42,156 nt of DNA, taken from contig NZ_AUYB01000130.1 of NCBI RefSeq assembly GCF_001625655.1, positions 1 to 42,156 on the forward strand. The letters run 5' to 3'. The DNA is from Pseudoalteromonas luteoviolacea DSM 6061. GTDB lineage: Bacteria; Pseudomonadota; Gammaproteobacteria; Enterobacterales; Alteromonadaceae. Of this stretch, positions 24,990 through 33,505 are shown piece after piece. The notes beneath the pieces were generated by a model. The model did no database searches and was not told the DNA's origin. It saw only the letters and a list, made by a program, of their open reading frames with translations. Made by a program: the position numbers and the translations under genes. The first letter of the stretch is position 1. Each line of letters opens with the position of its first letter.

Positions 24990-25883
24990 ATGTCGAGAAG
25001 GTTACCACCGCTGAATGCTTTAAAAGCTTTTGAAGCAGCAGCACGGCACCTGAGTTTTACCAAAGCTGCTGAAGAACTGTTTGTCACACAAGCTGCAATC
25101 AGCCACCAAATTAAAACACTAGAAGAGCATTTAGGTTTAAAGCTCTTTTTGAGAAAAAATCGTTCGCTATTGCTTACTGAAGAAGGGCAGGGATATTTTT
25201 TAGATATCAAAGATATATTTTCCCAACTAATTGATGCAACAGAAAAACTACTTGCCAGAGGGGCTAAGGGCTCACTAACTGTGAGTTTAACGCCTAGCTT
25301 TGCAATTCAGTGGTTGGTGCCAAGATTGAGCAAGTTTAATGAGCTATTTCCAGACATTGATGTACGAATAAAAGCGCAGGATTTAGATGAAAACTCTCTG
25401 ACTGATGATGTTGATGTTGCGATTTACTATGGCCGCGGAAATTGGAATGGGGTACAAACTCACAAGCTACATACGGAATACTTGGTACCATTGTGCAGTC
25501 CACTTCTTTTAAATGGTCCAAAACCACTTAATAGCCCCAATGACCTTGCTAATCACAATTTATTGCACGATACCACACGACGTTCATGGAAAGCTTGGTT
25601 AAAAACGGCTGGGGTGAGGAATGTCCCTGCAAACACAGGGCCTATATTCAGTCACTCATCCATGGTTTTACAAGCTGCTGTGCACGGCCAAGGGGTTGCA
25701 CTGGGCAATAGTGTTTTGGCTAAGCCTGATTTAGATGCAGGCCGTTTGGTTATTCCGTTTAGCCACAGCTTAGAAAGTAAAAATGCCTATTACTTAGTTT
25801 GTAGAGAAGCCCAAGCTGAATTAGGTAAGATTGTTTCATTTAAAGATTGGATGCTCAGCATGGTTGAGCAAGAGCAGATATAA
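24990..25883 (+). CDS. LysR-family regulator, GcvA-like
   Basis: A 297-residue LysR-type regulator. The N-terminal winged helix-turn-helix is clear (PPLNALKAFEAAARHLSFTKA, then ELFVTQAAISHQIKTLEEHL), and a substrate-binding domain spans about residues 95-295. The N-terminal sequence and the neighbourhood (DUF423 gene, rlmM) match E. coli gcvA-ygdD-rlmM, so GcvA, the regulator of glycine cleavage, is the best guess; many paralogues share this start, so the effector is not certain. No divergently transcribed target gene is present upstream. AAGG lies ten bases before the ATG. Confidence 0.88.
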   Translation: MSRRLPPLNALKAFEAAARHLSFTKAAEELFVTQAAISHQIKTLEEHLGLKLFLRKNRSLLLTEEGQGYFLDIKDIFSQLIDATEKLLARGAKGSLTVSLTPSFAIQWLVPRLSKFNELFPDIDVRIKAQDLDENSLTDDVDVAIYYGRGNWNGVQTHKLHTEYLVPLCSPLLLNGPKPLNSPNDLANHNLLHDTTRRSWKAWLKTAGVRNVPANTGPIFSHSSMVLQAAVHGQGVALGNSVLAKPDLDAGRLVIPFSHSLESKNAYYLVCREAQAELGKIVSFKDWMLSMVEQEQI

Positions 25884-25896
25884 ATAGAAGGTTCAG

Positions 25897-26538
25897 ATGA
25901 CTGACAGTGTCACTATTCAATGGCTCAAAGCGAGTAATCCTATTGCGCAGCTTGTTTTTGCTCATGGCGCGGGTGCGGGGAGTGATTCAGAGTTTATGCA
26001 AGATATGGCGCAAAAGCTTTCCCACGCTGGAATTAGCGTCGCATTGTTCGATTTTGAATACATGGAAACAGCCAAGGCGCAAAACAAAAAGCGTCCACCA
26101 GATCGAGCGCCTAAGTTGTTAGCTCGTTATGAGCAGGTGTTGTCTCAGTTAGATGCAGAGCTGCCTTTATTTATTGGTGGTAAGTCAATGGGTGGGCGAA
26201 TGGCCTCTATGTTGGTGTGTGAAACCCAAGCACTGATAAGTGGAGTGCTTGCTTATGGCTATCCATTTCACCCACCAGGAAAGCCCGAAAAACTGCGAGT
26301 CGATCACTTTGATAAGATCACATGTCCTTTTTTAGTGATGCAGGGAGAAAGAGATACCTTTGGCAACAAAAGTGAAGTCTCAGCTTTGTCACTTGGTAAA
26401 ACACCAGAGCTGTTCTGGTTACCTGATGGTGATCATTCATTAAAGCCACGTAAAGCGAGCGGTTTTACCGAGCAACAAAATAGGCAGTCGGCAGTAGCGC
26501 GTACAGTTCAATTTATTGAGGATGTGCTTAATGGCTAA
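25897..26538 (+). CDS. Alpha/beta hydrolase (KANL3/Tex30-like, COG3571 type)
   Basis: A 213-residue cytoplasmic alpha/beta hydrolase. The N-terminal FAHGAGAGSDSEFM segment is the oxyanion-region pattern of this group, the nucleophile elbow is GGKSMGGRMASML (Ser near residue 98), and the C-terminal histidine lies in LPDGDHSLKPR. An acid is offered by MQGERDTFG. Substrates are unknown for the family. It starts 14 bases after the LysR gene and its end overlaps the DUF423 gene by eight bases, so it sits in the middle of an apparent operon. Confidence 0.85.
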   Translation: MTDSVTIQWLKASNPIAQLVFAHGAGAGSDSEFMQDMAQKLSHAGISVALFDFEYMETAKAQNKKRPPDRAPKLLARYEQVLSQLDAELPLFIGGKSMGGRMASMLVCETQALISGVLAYGYPFHPPGKPEKLRVDHFDKITCPFLVMQGERDTFGNKSEVSALSLGKTPELFWLPDGDHSLKPRKASGFTEQQNRQSAVARTVQFIEDVLNG

Positions 26539-26899
26539 GCTATTTTTAATTATTGGTAGCACATTTTGTATGTTATCTGTCGCGTTAGGTGCATTTGCAG
26601 CACATGGGCTGAAAAGCCATGTCAGTGACTATGCCGTAGGGATATTTAAGACAGCCGCTGAATACCAAATGACCCATGGGTTGGCCATAATCGCGGTAGC
26701 ATTTTTGATAAAATGGGGCATGCAAATAAAATGGGCAGGTTATTTGTTTAGCGTTGGGGTTTTACTATTTAGTGGTAGTTTATACTTACTAGCACTTACT
26801 GGTGCAAAATGGTTGGGCCCTGTCACACCGATTGGTGGTATGTGTTTTATTTTTGGTTGGTTGATTATGATCTATAAGTCAGCTAAGCAGTCATTCTAA
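26531..26899 (+). CDS. DUF423 small membrane protein
   Basis: A 122-residue inner-membrane protein with four predicted helices (about residues 2-20, 42-62, 67-87 and 93-114). The start MAKLFLIIGSTFCMLSVALG and the following GAFAAHGL and EYQMTHGLAI motifs identify the DUF423/YgdD family; its function is unknown. The ATG at 26531 has GAGG ten bases upstream and overlaps the hydrolase gene by eight bases. It lies between the GcvA-like gene and rlmM, as ygdD does in E. coli. Confidence 0.92.
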   Translation: MAKLFLIIGSTFCMLSVALGAFAAHGLKSHVSDYAVGIFKTAAEYQMTHGLAIIAVAFLIKWGMQIKWAGYLFSVGVLLFSGSLYLLALTGAKWLGPVTPIGGMCFIFGWLIMIYKSAKQSF

Positions 26900-26916
26900 T
26901 CTTGGGAACATTTTAA

Positions 26917-28002
26917 ATGTCGAGTGTAGTAATTTATTGTCGCAGTGGGTTTGAAAATGATGCAGCCGCTGAAATCAATCATCATGCTCAGCTACAAGGC
27001 GTAGCAGGTTACGTAAAAGCAAAGCCTAATACAGGATTTGTCACGTTTGAGTGCTTTGCTAAAGAGGATGCTGAAAGACTGCTCAAACAAATCGATTTCA
27101 AAAGTTTAGTGTTTGCAAGGCAGTGGTTTGCCGGAACTCTTTTGTCAGGAATGCCGTTAGAAGACCGAGTGGGTGAGATAAAGCAATGTGTTGCTGATTT
27201 CCCGTTGTGTGGTGAACTGAGAGTTGAGACCCCTGATACAAACGAGGGCAAAGAACTCTCTAAGTTTTGTAAAAAGATCTCGACTCCACTGGCAAAGTCA
27301 CTAGAAAAACAAAATAAGCTAACACGCAATGTAAAGCCACAAAAACCCGTTTTGCATGTGCTTTTTTTGGCAAATGACACTGCATATGTGGGTTTCTCAT
27401 TTAGTGACAATAACTCACCATTTTTTATGGGGATCCCACGCCTAAGAATGCCAGCTGATGGTCCAAGTCGCTCAACATTGAAGCTAGATGAAGCATTCAA
27501 TGTGTTTTTAACCAAAGAGCAGGCAGAGGATCGAGTTCGCCCGGGGATGCGTGGCGTTGATTTAGGTGCGTGTCCGGGAGGCTGGACTTACCAGCTTGTA
27601 AGGCGGGGTATGTTTGTCGCCGCTATCGATAACGGCCCTATGAACGATAAGCTGATGGAGTCAGGCCAAGTAAAACACTTCAGAGAAGATGGATTTAAAT
27701 ATCGCCCAGAAAAACGCAATATCGACTGGCTGGTATGCGATATGGTTGAAAAACCAAGCAAAGTAACGCAGTTAATGATCGATTGGATAGTAAATGGGTT
27801 TGTGAAAGAGCTCATCTTTAACCTAAAGCTACCGATGAAAAAGCGCTTTGATAGCGTTTATGAATGTTTGCAATTAATCGACGACGAACTTGCACATTAC
27901 AATGTGGGCTATAAGTTACAAGCCAAACATCTCTACCATGATCGTGAAGAAGTTACAGTACATATCCAAGTACTCAAAGTGCCACAAAATTTGTATAGCT
28001 AA
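26917..28002 (+). CDS. rlmM: 23S rRNA (cytidine-2498-2'-O)-methyltransferase
   Basis: Adds a 2'-O-methyl group to C2498 of 23S rRNA with SAM as donor. 361 residues, close to the 366 of E. coli RlmM. It has an N-terminal THUMP-like RNA-binding domain and a Rossmann methyltransferase domain from about residue 190, with the SAM motif GVDLGACPGGWTYQL and the KDKE-type catalytic positions represented by MRPGMRG, CDMVEKP, NLKLPMKKR and REEVTVH. GGGAA precedes the ATG. The gene order with the DUF423 and LysR genes supports the assignment. Confidence 0.96.
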   Translation: MSSVVIYCRSGFENDAAAEINHHAQLQGVAGYVKAKPNTGFVTFECFAKEDAERLLKQIDFKSLVFARQWFAGTLLSGMPLEDRVGEIKQCVADFPLCGELRVETPDTNEGKELSKFCKKISTPLAKSLEKQNKLTRNVKPQKPVLHVLFLANDTAYVGFSFSDNNSPFFMGIPRLRMPADGPSRSTLKLDEAFNVFLTKEQAEDRVRPGMRGVDLGACPGGWTYQLVRRGMFVAAIDNGPMNDKLMESGQVKHFREDGFKYRPEKRNIDWLVCDMVEKPSKVTQLMIDWIVNGFVKELIFNLKLPMKKRFDSVYECLQLIDDELAHYNVGYKLQAKHLYHDREEVTVHIQVLKVPQNLYS

Positions 28003-28088
28003 TATTGATTTGCGGCATTTATAGGGCAGTGAATGTTGCAAATTTTATTGTGTAACCCCCCACTATTTATTAATTTTCTTTAAATCGA

Positions 28089-28277
28089 TTGCTAGAGCTT
28101 AAATTGATGCATGCTGCCCTATCACCTGCAAGATCAAGAAGTAACTTAAGGGGCACATTGACAAGTCTTGGCCACTCAAATGATGGCACTGTAATACCAA
28201 GAGTTAACCGCTTTATGTATAAGCACTATGGTGTGACCCCTAGAGATAGCCATGGTGCGCAATTTTTTCGGAAGTAG
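28089..28277 (+). CDS. Possible small ORF, unrecognised (62 codons)
   Basis: An open frame with a TTG start and no clear ribosome-binding site; an ATG six codons in (28107) is an alternative. The product is basic, with an Arg/Ser-rich N-terminal part (ALSPARSRSNLRGTL) and a C-terminal YKHYGVTPRDSHGAQFF stretch. It resembles nothing I recognise. It ends two bases before the next gene starts. It may be a remnant of a larger gene or chance. Confidence 0.25.
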   Translation: MLELKLMHAALSPARSRSNLRGTLTSLGHSNDGTVIPRVNRFMYKHYGVTPRDSHGAQFFRK

Positions 28278-28279
28278 AT

Positions 28280-28801
28280 ATGATATTAAACAGATTCAAG
28301 AGCTATGTGGGTATACTAACACTATCAATATGTTTATTGATTACTAAGGAGTCAGTGGCGTGTACATTTGCAACTGATGAATATATGTTAAATCATGAGA
28401 AAATGATCCAACAGTCAGCAGATATTTATCTTGTAAAAGCAGTAAGCAAAAAGCGAGAAAACAAGGTTATTACTACCACATTTAATGTACTTGATGTTGT
28501 AAAAGGACGTGATAGAAAGCAACTAACTATATCCTTTCCAGACTTTGAATATAATGAAAAATCATCACATCGGTTCATGACGGACTTCGCTCTTCATAAT
28601 GATGATAAATTTTGGAAGGATGGCGTGGGTCGAAGTCAGATACTAACCAACTGTGAGACGGTTGCTAGCTTCAGATTGGGTTATGGCTATTTATTATTTC
28701 CTAAGTTTAAGTCAAATGCTAAAGGAGCAGAGATTATTAACGATACGTCTGATAAATGGTACCAATTCGTAAAAGAGCGTGTTGAAGCTAAATTAAATTA
28801 G
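28280..28801 (+). CDS. Secreted protein of unknown function
   Basis: A 173-residue protein with a Sec-type signal: a basic start (ILNRFKSYVG), a hydrophobic core ILTLSICLLI, and a VAC site near residues 26-28 that could serve either as a signal-peptidase cut or a lipobox-like cysteine. The mature part has the pattern of small NTR/TIMP-like bacterial proteins: an ADIYLVKAVSKK strand, a later TTFNVLDVVKG segment, and a second cysteine in LTNCETVASFRLGYGYLLF, suggesting one disulphide. Function unknown. GGAAG lies five bases or so before the ATG. A strong hairpin terminator follows at 28828-28869. Confidence 0.65.
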   Translation: MILNRFKSYVGILTLSICLLITKESVACTFATDEYMLNHEKMIQQSADIYLVKAVSKKRENKVITTTFNVLDVVKGRDRKQLTISFPDFEYNEKSSHRFMTDFALHNDDKFWKDGVGRSQILTNCETVASFRLGYGYLLFPKFKSNAKGAEIINDTSDKWYQFVKERVEAKLN

Positions 28802-29258
28802 CTACGTAAAATATTCTCTAAATTGGGGCCGTCGGTGCTTTATAATCATTAAAGTTCGGGCGGCTTTTTCGACAATTTCACGAAAAAATGAATGCGCTGT
28901 GACGTAACTTGTATTTAGTTAGGGAGTTAATGGCGTTTTAAAATAGCGCACTTTGAATTCAAATCTGCCACAAAGCTGTGGCTTTCAACATCCAACAGCA
29001 GTGCTCTTTTATACTTATTTATAATTCCCAGAAATATTTTGAAACACTATGATGCAAGTGCTTACATACCCAGTGCCTTATTAAATTAATGCAACTATCA
29101 ATTTCATGCATATAAAATGCATCATCCTTTAGTCTAACTTCTATACAGTTCTTGTCCTTTTTATTGCTACATTGAAAAAGCTGCGCAAAGCTTCGTGCCG
29201 GAATTGGCTGGTGGCCGGAGTGGCGTAGCCGATAACAATAACATGTAAGGAAAGTACT
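28802..29258. other. 457-bp gene-free region before the flavoprotein gene
   Basis: It contains the terminator at 28828-28869, a small GCCACA/TGTGGC hairpin at 28967-28982, and an ATGCAT...ATGCAT pair near 29108-29126. No gene was recognised. The promoter of the flavoprotein gene should lie here, but no strong -35/-10 pair is evident. Confidence 0.5.
28828..28869 (+). terminator. Terminator after the secreted-protein gene
   Basis: A long imperfect stem of about 15 positions (GCCGTCGGTGCTTTA with TAAAGTTCGGGCGGC, two mismatches and two G-U pairs), loop about TAATCAT, followed by TTTTT. Confidence 0.8.
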
Positions 29259-30887
29259 ATGGATAACAATGATAAAGATATATCTTCACAGCCTGTCGAA
29301 GCCACTTCTCGCCGCAGCTTTTTGAAAAAGTCGCTTGCTGTTGGCGGTGCTATTGGAGCTGTTCCACTAGCACTAAATTCAGCATCCGCACAGGCTCGCG
29401 GTGAATATGGGCAATATCATAAAGTATATGGTAATGATCCAAGATACATCTCGATGCTGATAGGGTCTAACATGCGCTTTTTGAGCCAACCAACCTATAT
29501 TGGGGCTTGCAGTTCGGCTCATGAAGTCTATATGGCTGCACGTGATGCGATAGCGCAAGGCAAACGTATTACTGTGCGTGCAGGGGGCCATTGTTATGAA
29601 GGGTTCGTCAATAATGACAATGGGGTTGTTATTGATATTAGTAATATGGATCGTATCTACAAAGATGGTGACTACTATGTCGTAGAAGCGGGTGCAAACT
29701 TGGGCCATACCTACAAAACGCTGTTTAAAGAATTTGGTAAGATTATTCCAGCAGGTTCGTGCTTTGGTGTTGGTATGGGGGGGCATGTTTGTGGAGGCGG
29801 CTTTGGTATTCACTCCCGCTTATATGGGCTATCAAGTGACTACTTGGCGGGAGTTGAGCTGGTTTCATTTAATGAATGGGGTGGGCAGGCAAACTATCCA
29901 AGAAAGTTCTTCAAAGGTCAGTCTGTTGAAGCCGATGAAGTAGTTTGGGCACACCAAGGTGGTGGTGGTGGTAATTTTGGCATTGTGACTAAATACTATT
30001 TTAAAGACTTGCCGGATGTACCAGCATTTGTCCATGCGCAGGAGGTGGCTATCCCATGGGCAAGTTTAGATTACGCCCAATTTGCTGCATTACTTAAAAA
30101 TTATGGTGAGTTCTGGACTAAAAACAATGGTCCCGATAATCGCTTTAATGCGCTTCACTCCTCCATGTCGGTACCAAACTCAGTAGGTGGTAGCGGAGAC
30201 ATTCGTATACAGTTGTTTAGCAGTGGGGACCCTAGGTTAATTGATGAGTTTTTAGATGCGGTGTTTTCGCCAGCACAATTGGCTGAAGCAAAAGTAGGCT
30301 TGCGTACTTCTGATCATATGGGACAGCAAAGCCAAGAAAATGCGCCGCCGAGACCCACTCCGCCTGGCAGCTATTTTAGCTTACCTTGGTGGTACGGAAC
30401 GCAATATAATGCGGGTCCACTGATTGGTGCTCGCGGGAAAAACAAATCAGCCTATATGAATAAACCATTTCCAGAGTCTCAAATTCGTACTTTGTGGGAT
30501 GAATTACGCAATGGTGATTACCTAAGTCCAGGAGGGATAGTTCAAATCTCTTCGTATGGGGGGCAAATCAATGCTCTGTCATCTTCGGACACAGCGGTCT
30601 CTCATCGCAGCTCGGTGATGAAACTACAATATCAAACGTATTGGTTTGAGCCTAATCACGATCCTTACCACATAGGGTGGATGAATGGCCTGTATGAGAA
30701 AATGTATGGTAATGCCGGCCCTGTGCCAGACGGCACGATGGATGGCTGCTATGTAAACTATGCAGATGCGGATATTCAGAATTGGCAATATTTATACTAC
30801 AAAGAGAATTATCCGAGATTGCAGCAAGTTAAGCGGCTTTTAGATCCTACCAACCGGTTGAATCATGCTCAATCTATTGAAGTGTAA
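29259..30887 (+). CDS. Tat-exported FAD-linked oxidase (BBE-like, bicovalent flavin)
   Basis: A 542-residue periplasmic or secreted flavoprotein of the PCMH/berberine-bridge type. The N-terminus is a textbook Tat signal: SRRSFLKK with the twin arginines at residues 18-19, a hydrophobic stretch, and an ASA cut near residue 44. The FAD domain has RAGGHCYEG with His111 and PAGSCFGVGMGGH with Cys168, the positions that give 8-alpha-histidyl and 6-S-cysteinyl links in bicovalent oxidases. The C-terminus has the BBE motif (CYVNYADADI, then YYKENYPRLQQVKRLLDP, and NHAQSI). The substrate is probably a sugar, alcohol or aromatic compound, but it cannot be read from sequence. It stands alone, facing a convergent phosphodiesterase gene. 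Confidence 0.9.
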   Translation: MDNNDKDISSQPVEATSRRSFLKKSLAVGGAIGAVPLALNSASAQARGEYGQYHKVYGNDPRYISMLIGSNMRFLSQPTYIGACSSAHEVYMAARDAIAQGKRITVRAGGHCYEGFVNNDNGVVIDISNMDRIYKDGDYYVVEAGANLGHTYKTLFKEFGKIIPAGSCFGVGMGGHVCGGGFGIHSRLYGLSSDYLAGVELVSFNEWGGQANYPRKFFKGQSVEADEVVWAHQGGGGGNFGIVTKYYFKDLPDVPAFVHAQEVAIPWASLDYAQFAALLKNYGEFWTKNNGPDNRFNALHSSMSVPNSVGGSGDIRIQLFSSGDPRLIDEFLDAVFSPAQLAEAKVGLRTSDHMGQQSQENAPPRPTPPGSYFSLPWWYGTQYNAGPLIGARGKNKSAYMNKPFPESQIRTLWDELRNGDYLSPGGIVQISSYGGQINALSSSDTAVSHRSSVMKLQYQTYWFEPNHDPYHIGWMNGLYEKMYGNAGPVPDGTMDGCYVNYADADIQNWQYLYYKENYPRLQQVKRLLDPTNRLNHAQSIEV

Positions 30888-30902
30888 AAATTAGAAGTTT
30901 GC

Positions 30903-30937
30903 AAACGATGCGCATTGGAGTGCGCATCGTTTATTTT
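30903..30937. terminator. Bidirectional terminator between convergent genes
   Basis: AAACGATGCGCA and TGCGCATCGTTT form a 12-bp perfect stem with a TTGGAG loop, with T-runs on the plus side and an A/T-rich flank on the other. It serves the flavoprotein gene and probably the convergent phosphodiesterase gene. Confidence 0.9.
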
Positions 30938-30945
30938 CAGAGTAC

Positions 30946-32163
30946 TTAATAGTAACGGTTCATACAGTTTGCATAAAAGGTTGTAGTAGCAGGCCAATCG
31001 CTGAATACACCTTTTACACCCACTTGCTTAGCCAAAACATCTAGCACGATGTAAACATCACCTTCGGTTTTAATGGCGTCGCTTATTCCTTGATAATACC
31101 ACCCACCACCTTGAGAAATGAGCCCTGAACGCTCAAGCGTCCATGTAATAATATCTAAGTTTGCAGCTTTGGCAGCATGTGCATATTCAGATGGGACAAT
31201 TTTCCCATCGCTATCAAGTGTCAGCAGCACCCACAGTGGTGGAGCAATGATATTAACACCACTATCTTTGATCTCCTCCATAGAAGGTTTCCACGTTTCT
31301 GGATTACTTGGGTCAAACTTAGGGTCGTCATAGCGTCCGTCTAGATAAACACCCTTACGACCATAGCGCGTGTTATGACGCCAGTATTGTACATCCTCAA
31401 TATTAAATGATTGCGGTAATACTCGGTGTGACGGTACGCGAGCAGTTCTGTACTCATCAATCATTTTTTGGGCATAATCTTGCTGTGTCATGCCTTCATA
31501 TGGCATTGGTACCTGAGGTGCTTTGAGCTCAGGTGTCATTTTTACGCGTAACGCTTTGAACAGCTCAATACTTTCAGCGTGGCTCATCAATGTGCCAGTT
31601 GCAGAGTACAGATCTGTGCGCCAGTTTGCAGTCCCTTTCACGTACTCTTCTACTGAGGTTGCATTCGGGTTTGCACCGTCCATTTTACCTTTTAACTGCT
31701 TAAATTCTGCCAAGGTTAAGTCAGAGGCGCAGCACTGAGCGCTGGCAGGCGTGCCAGTAGCGGGATCTGCTGGCGTGAAAGGTTGAGTACATTTTGCGGC
31801 GAGTTCGGGTCGCAGCAAAATGTCTGTGCTGGTATGGAGATCACATTGTGCGTGACGACAAACGAGTTCTTTGTCTTTGGTAAATGTAACATCACACTCT
31901 AAAACACCTGCGCCCATTCTGGCAGCCGCAATATATGACTCTTTTGTGTGTTCAGGAAACTGTGTTGGTGCACCTCGGTGACCAATTGAAAAGTCGCTTT
32001 TAAAGAAGGGTCTATTAACACATCTAGAGAGCTTTGTTTTAAGTGCGCTCGGTGCCATTTGATCCAATAAATAAAAGGGGCGAGGGCCAAGTTGTGCAGT
32101 GGCATTTGCGTAGGCACTGCTAAGCAGTGCCGTACTGATCACGATTTTAGCTAAAGTTTTCAT
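30946..32163 (-). CDS. Periplasmic glycerophosphodiester phosphodiesterase
   Basis: A 405-residue secreted enzyme of the GDPD family, expected to split glycerophosphodiesters into glycerol 3-phosphate and an alcohol. A Sec signal covers residues 1 to about 23 (ATA cut). The catalytic set is present: His62-Arg63 in IGHRGAP, Glu71 in the PEHTKESY segment, Glu89 and Asp91 in LECDVTFTKD, and His104 in CRHAQCDLH. At 405 residues it is longer than E. coli GlpQ (358), with inserted stretches and several cysteines (for example CC in QCCASDL) suggesting disulphides. It is convergent with the flavoprotein gene. No glpT-type transporter gene is nearby. Confidence 0.92.
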   Translation of the reverse strand: MKTLAKIVISTALLSSAYANATAQLGPRPFYLLDQMAPSALKTKLSRCVNRPFFKSDFSIGHRGAPTQFPEHTKESYIAAARMGAGVLECDVTFTKDKELVCRHAQCDLHTSTDILLRPELAAKCTQPFTPADPATGTPASAQCCASDLTLAEFKQLKGKMDGANPNATSVEEYVKGTANWRTDLYSATGTLMSHAESIELFKALRVKMTPELKAPQVPMPYEGMTQQDYAQKMIDEYRTARVPSHRVLPQSFNIEDVQYWRHNTRYGRKGVYLDGRYDDPKFDPSNPETWKPSMEEIKDSGVNIIAPPLWVLLTLDSDGKIVPSEYAHAAKAANLDIITWTLERSGLISQGGGWYYQGISDAIKTEGDVYIVLDVLAKQVGVKGVFSDWPATTTFYANCMNRYY

Positions 32164-32225
32164 AACATCCTAGTATGGTTTTTTTTAGCTATTATCGGGA
32201 TGAATTGTGACGTTTATATGAGCAC

Positions 32226-32951
32226 TTAGCGATAGTTATTGCGATAGTTTTCAACCCAAAGCTTGGTTGCTCCACATACCGCAGCCGGCATCACAATTAA
32301 GTTCACAAAAGGAATCGCTGTTAGCACAAATACAGCGAACCCAAACCCGTAGGATAGCCCTTGCTGACCTTTTAGATCTTGCTTCATTTGATTGAAGCTA
32401 ATTTTATGATTATCAAATGGGTAATCATTGTATTGCACGTTGTACATCCAGCAAGTGAACAGTATCCAGAGTAGTTGACCAATAAATGGAAGAAACCACA
32501 GCATAAAGAAAAAGACTATTGCGCGTGGTAAGTAGTATTTGAGTTTTGTCCATTCCCGGCCAATCATACGGGGTACATCCTTTAAGATTTCGGCAAAGCC
32601 ATCGTCATTAATTTTTTGACCAGTGAGGTGCATCTCTACTTTTTCAGATAGCAGGCCGTTAAATGGCGCTGCAATAAAATTAGTGATGACAGTAAACACC
32701 ATACTGTAACTAAATAGAATAATGACAATGGCCAGAGGCCACAACAGCCACTCTAACCAACTTAAAATACTCGGCAGCATTGACCTTAGGTATTCGAATC
32801 CTTGTGTCAGCCAGTCAAAAAGAAAAAAGAGTGAACTACCAAATAACAAAATGTTGATTAGCAGTGGAATAAAAACAAAGCGCTTGAGTCCTTTTTGGCC
32901 CAACATGGAAAATCCAGCAATGAAATACTCCATCCCTTTGGTTAATTGCAT
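32226..32951 (-). CDS. cysZ: CysZ-type sulfate permease / EI24-domain membrane protein
   Basis: A 241-residue inner-membrane protein of the EI24/CysZ family, which in E. coli supports sulfate uptake for cysteine synthesis. It has hydrophobic segments near residues 25-45, 65-92, 145-165 and 205-225. The conserved MEYFIAGFSMLGQKGLKRFV start, NFIAAPFNGLLSEKVE, and the C-terminal NLIVMPAAVCGATKLWVE segment support CysZ. The ATG at 32951 is near the N-terminus expected for the family. In other gammaproteobacteria cysZ often lies near zipA-ligA, which fits its place upstream of smc-zipA here. Confidence 0.93.
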   Translation of the reverse strand: MQLTKGMEYFIAGFSMLGQKGLKRFVFIPLLINILLFGSSLFFLFDWLTQGFEYLRSMLPSILSWLEWLLWPLAIVIILFSYSMVFTVITNFIAAPFNGLLSEKVEMHLTGQKINDDGFAEILKDVPRMIGREWTKLKYYLPRAIVFFFMLWFLPFIGQLLWILFTCWMYNVQYNDYPFDNHKISFNQMKQDLKGQQGLSYGFGFAVFVLTAIPFVNLIVMPAAVCGATKLWVENYRNNYR

Positions 32952-33184
32952 AAGTAAACTCTAAATTAGGAACAATTGATATTTATTATAATCGCTTCTG
33001 AAAATTAACGTAGCGCTTTTTTGATCTGCATCATTGCAAATAAAACACAATAAATTCAGTGGCTAGGCTGTCAATGTCACACTCTCTTACAATTCTACTA
33101 AGTAATTTATAAGGGGACCCCTCTTGTAAACACGGAAATGAGTCCATACACTAAAATTATCGACTTACATTGGAATCATCGAAT

Positions 33185-33457
33185 ATGCGTATCTTTCATG
33201 TGCTATTTGCATTGAGCTTTGCGACGTTACTATGCGTAACGGCGGCAGGCGCTAATGCGGCCGATGAAAGACAGCAAATTGTCGAAGTCCAGGCTGATAT
33301 TGATGTCCAGTTTGTAGACGTTGATTTTGATGATGCCATGGTGCTCTATGCACCAAAACGTGACTATGTTTGTATCCAATGCAGCTCCGTCACACGTTTT
33401 GTTTTTCAATCTAACTCCACGCTTACCAAGCAGATCCGCGCACCACCTGTTCACTAA
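33185..33457 (+). CDS. Small secreted protein with a CxxC pair
   Basis: A 90-residue protein starting at the ATG at 33185 (an upstream in-frame start at 33170 is less likely). The first ~25 residues are a Sec signal peptide (IFHVLFALSFATLLCVTAAG, then ANAADER). The mature part of about 65 residues is acidic at first (VEVQADIDVQFVDVDFDDAM) and ends in a basic portion with CIQC, a likely disulphide or metal site. No family was recognised. It precedes the CBS-domain gene by 48 bases on the same strand and could be co-transcribed with it. Confidence 0.55.
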   Translation: MRIFHVLFALSFATLLCVTAAGANAADERQQIVEVQADIDVQFVDVDFDDAMVLYAPKRDYVCIQCSSVTRFVFQSNSTLTKQIRAPPVH

Positions 33458-33505
33458 ACACGCTTAATTTAAAACTTTCTTTATTTAATAATCGTGAGGT
33501 GAATC

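Noticed and set aside
27009..27515. 168-codon open frame antisense to rlmM
   Set aside because: It lies wholly within rlmM, which has a complete family match; the Ser/Leu-rich composition is typical of antisense readings.
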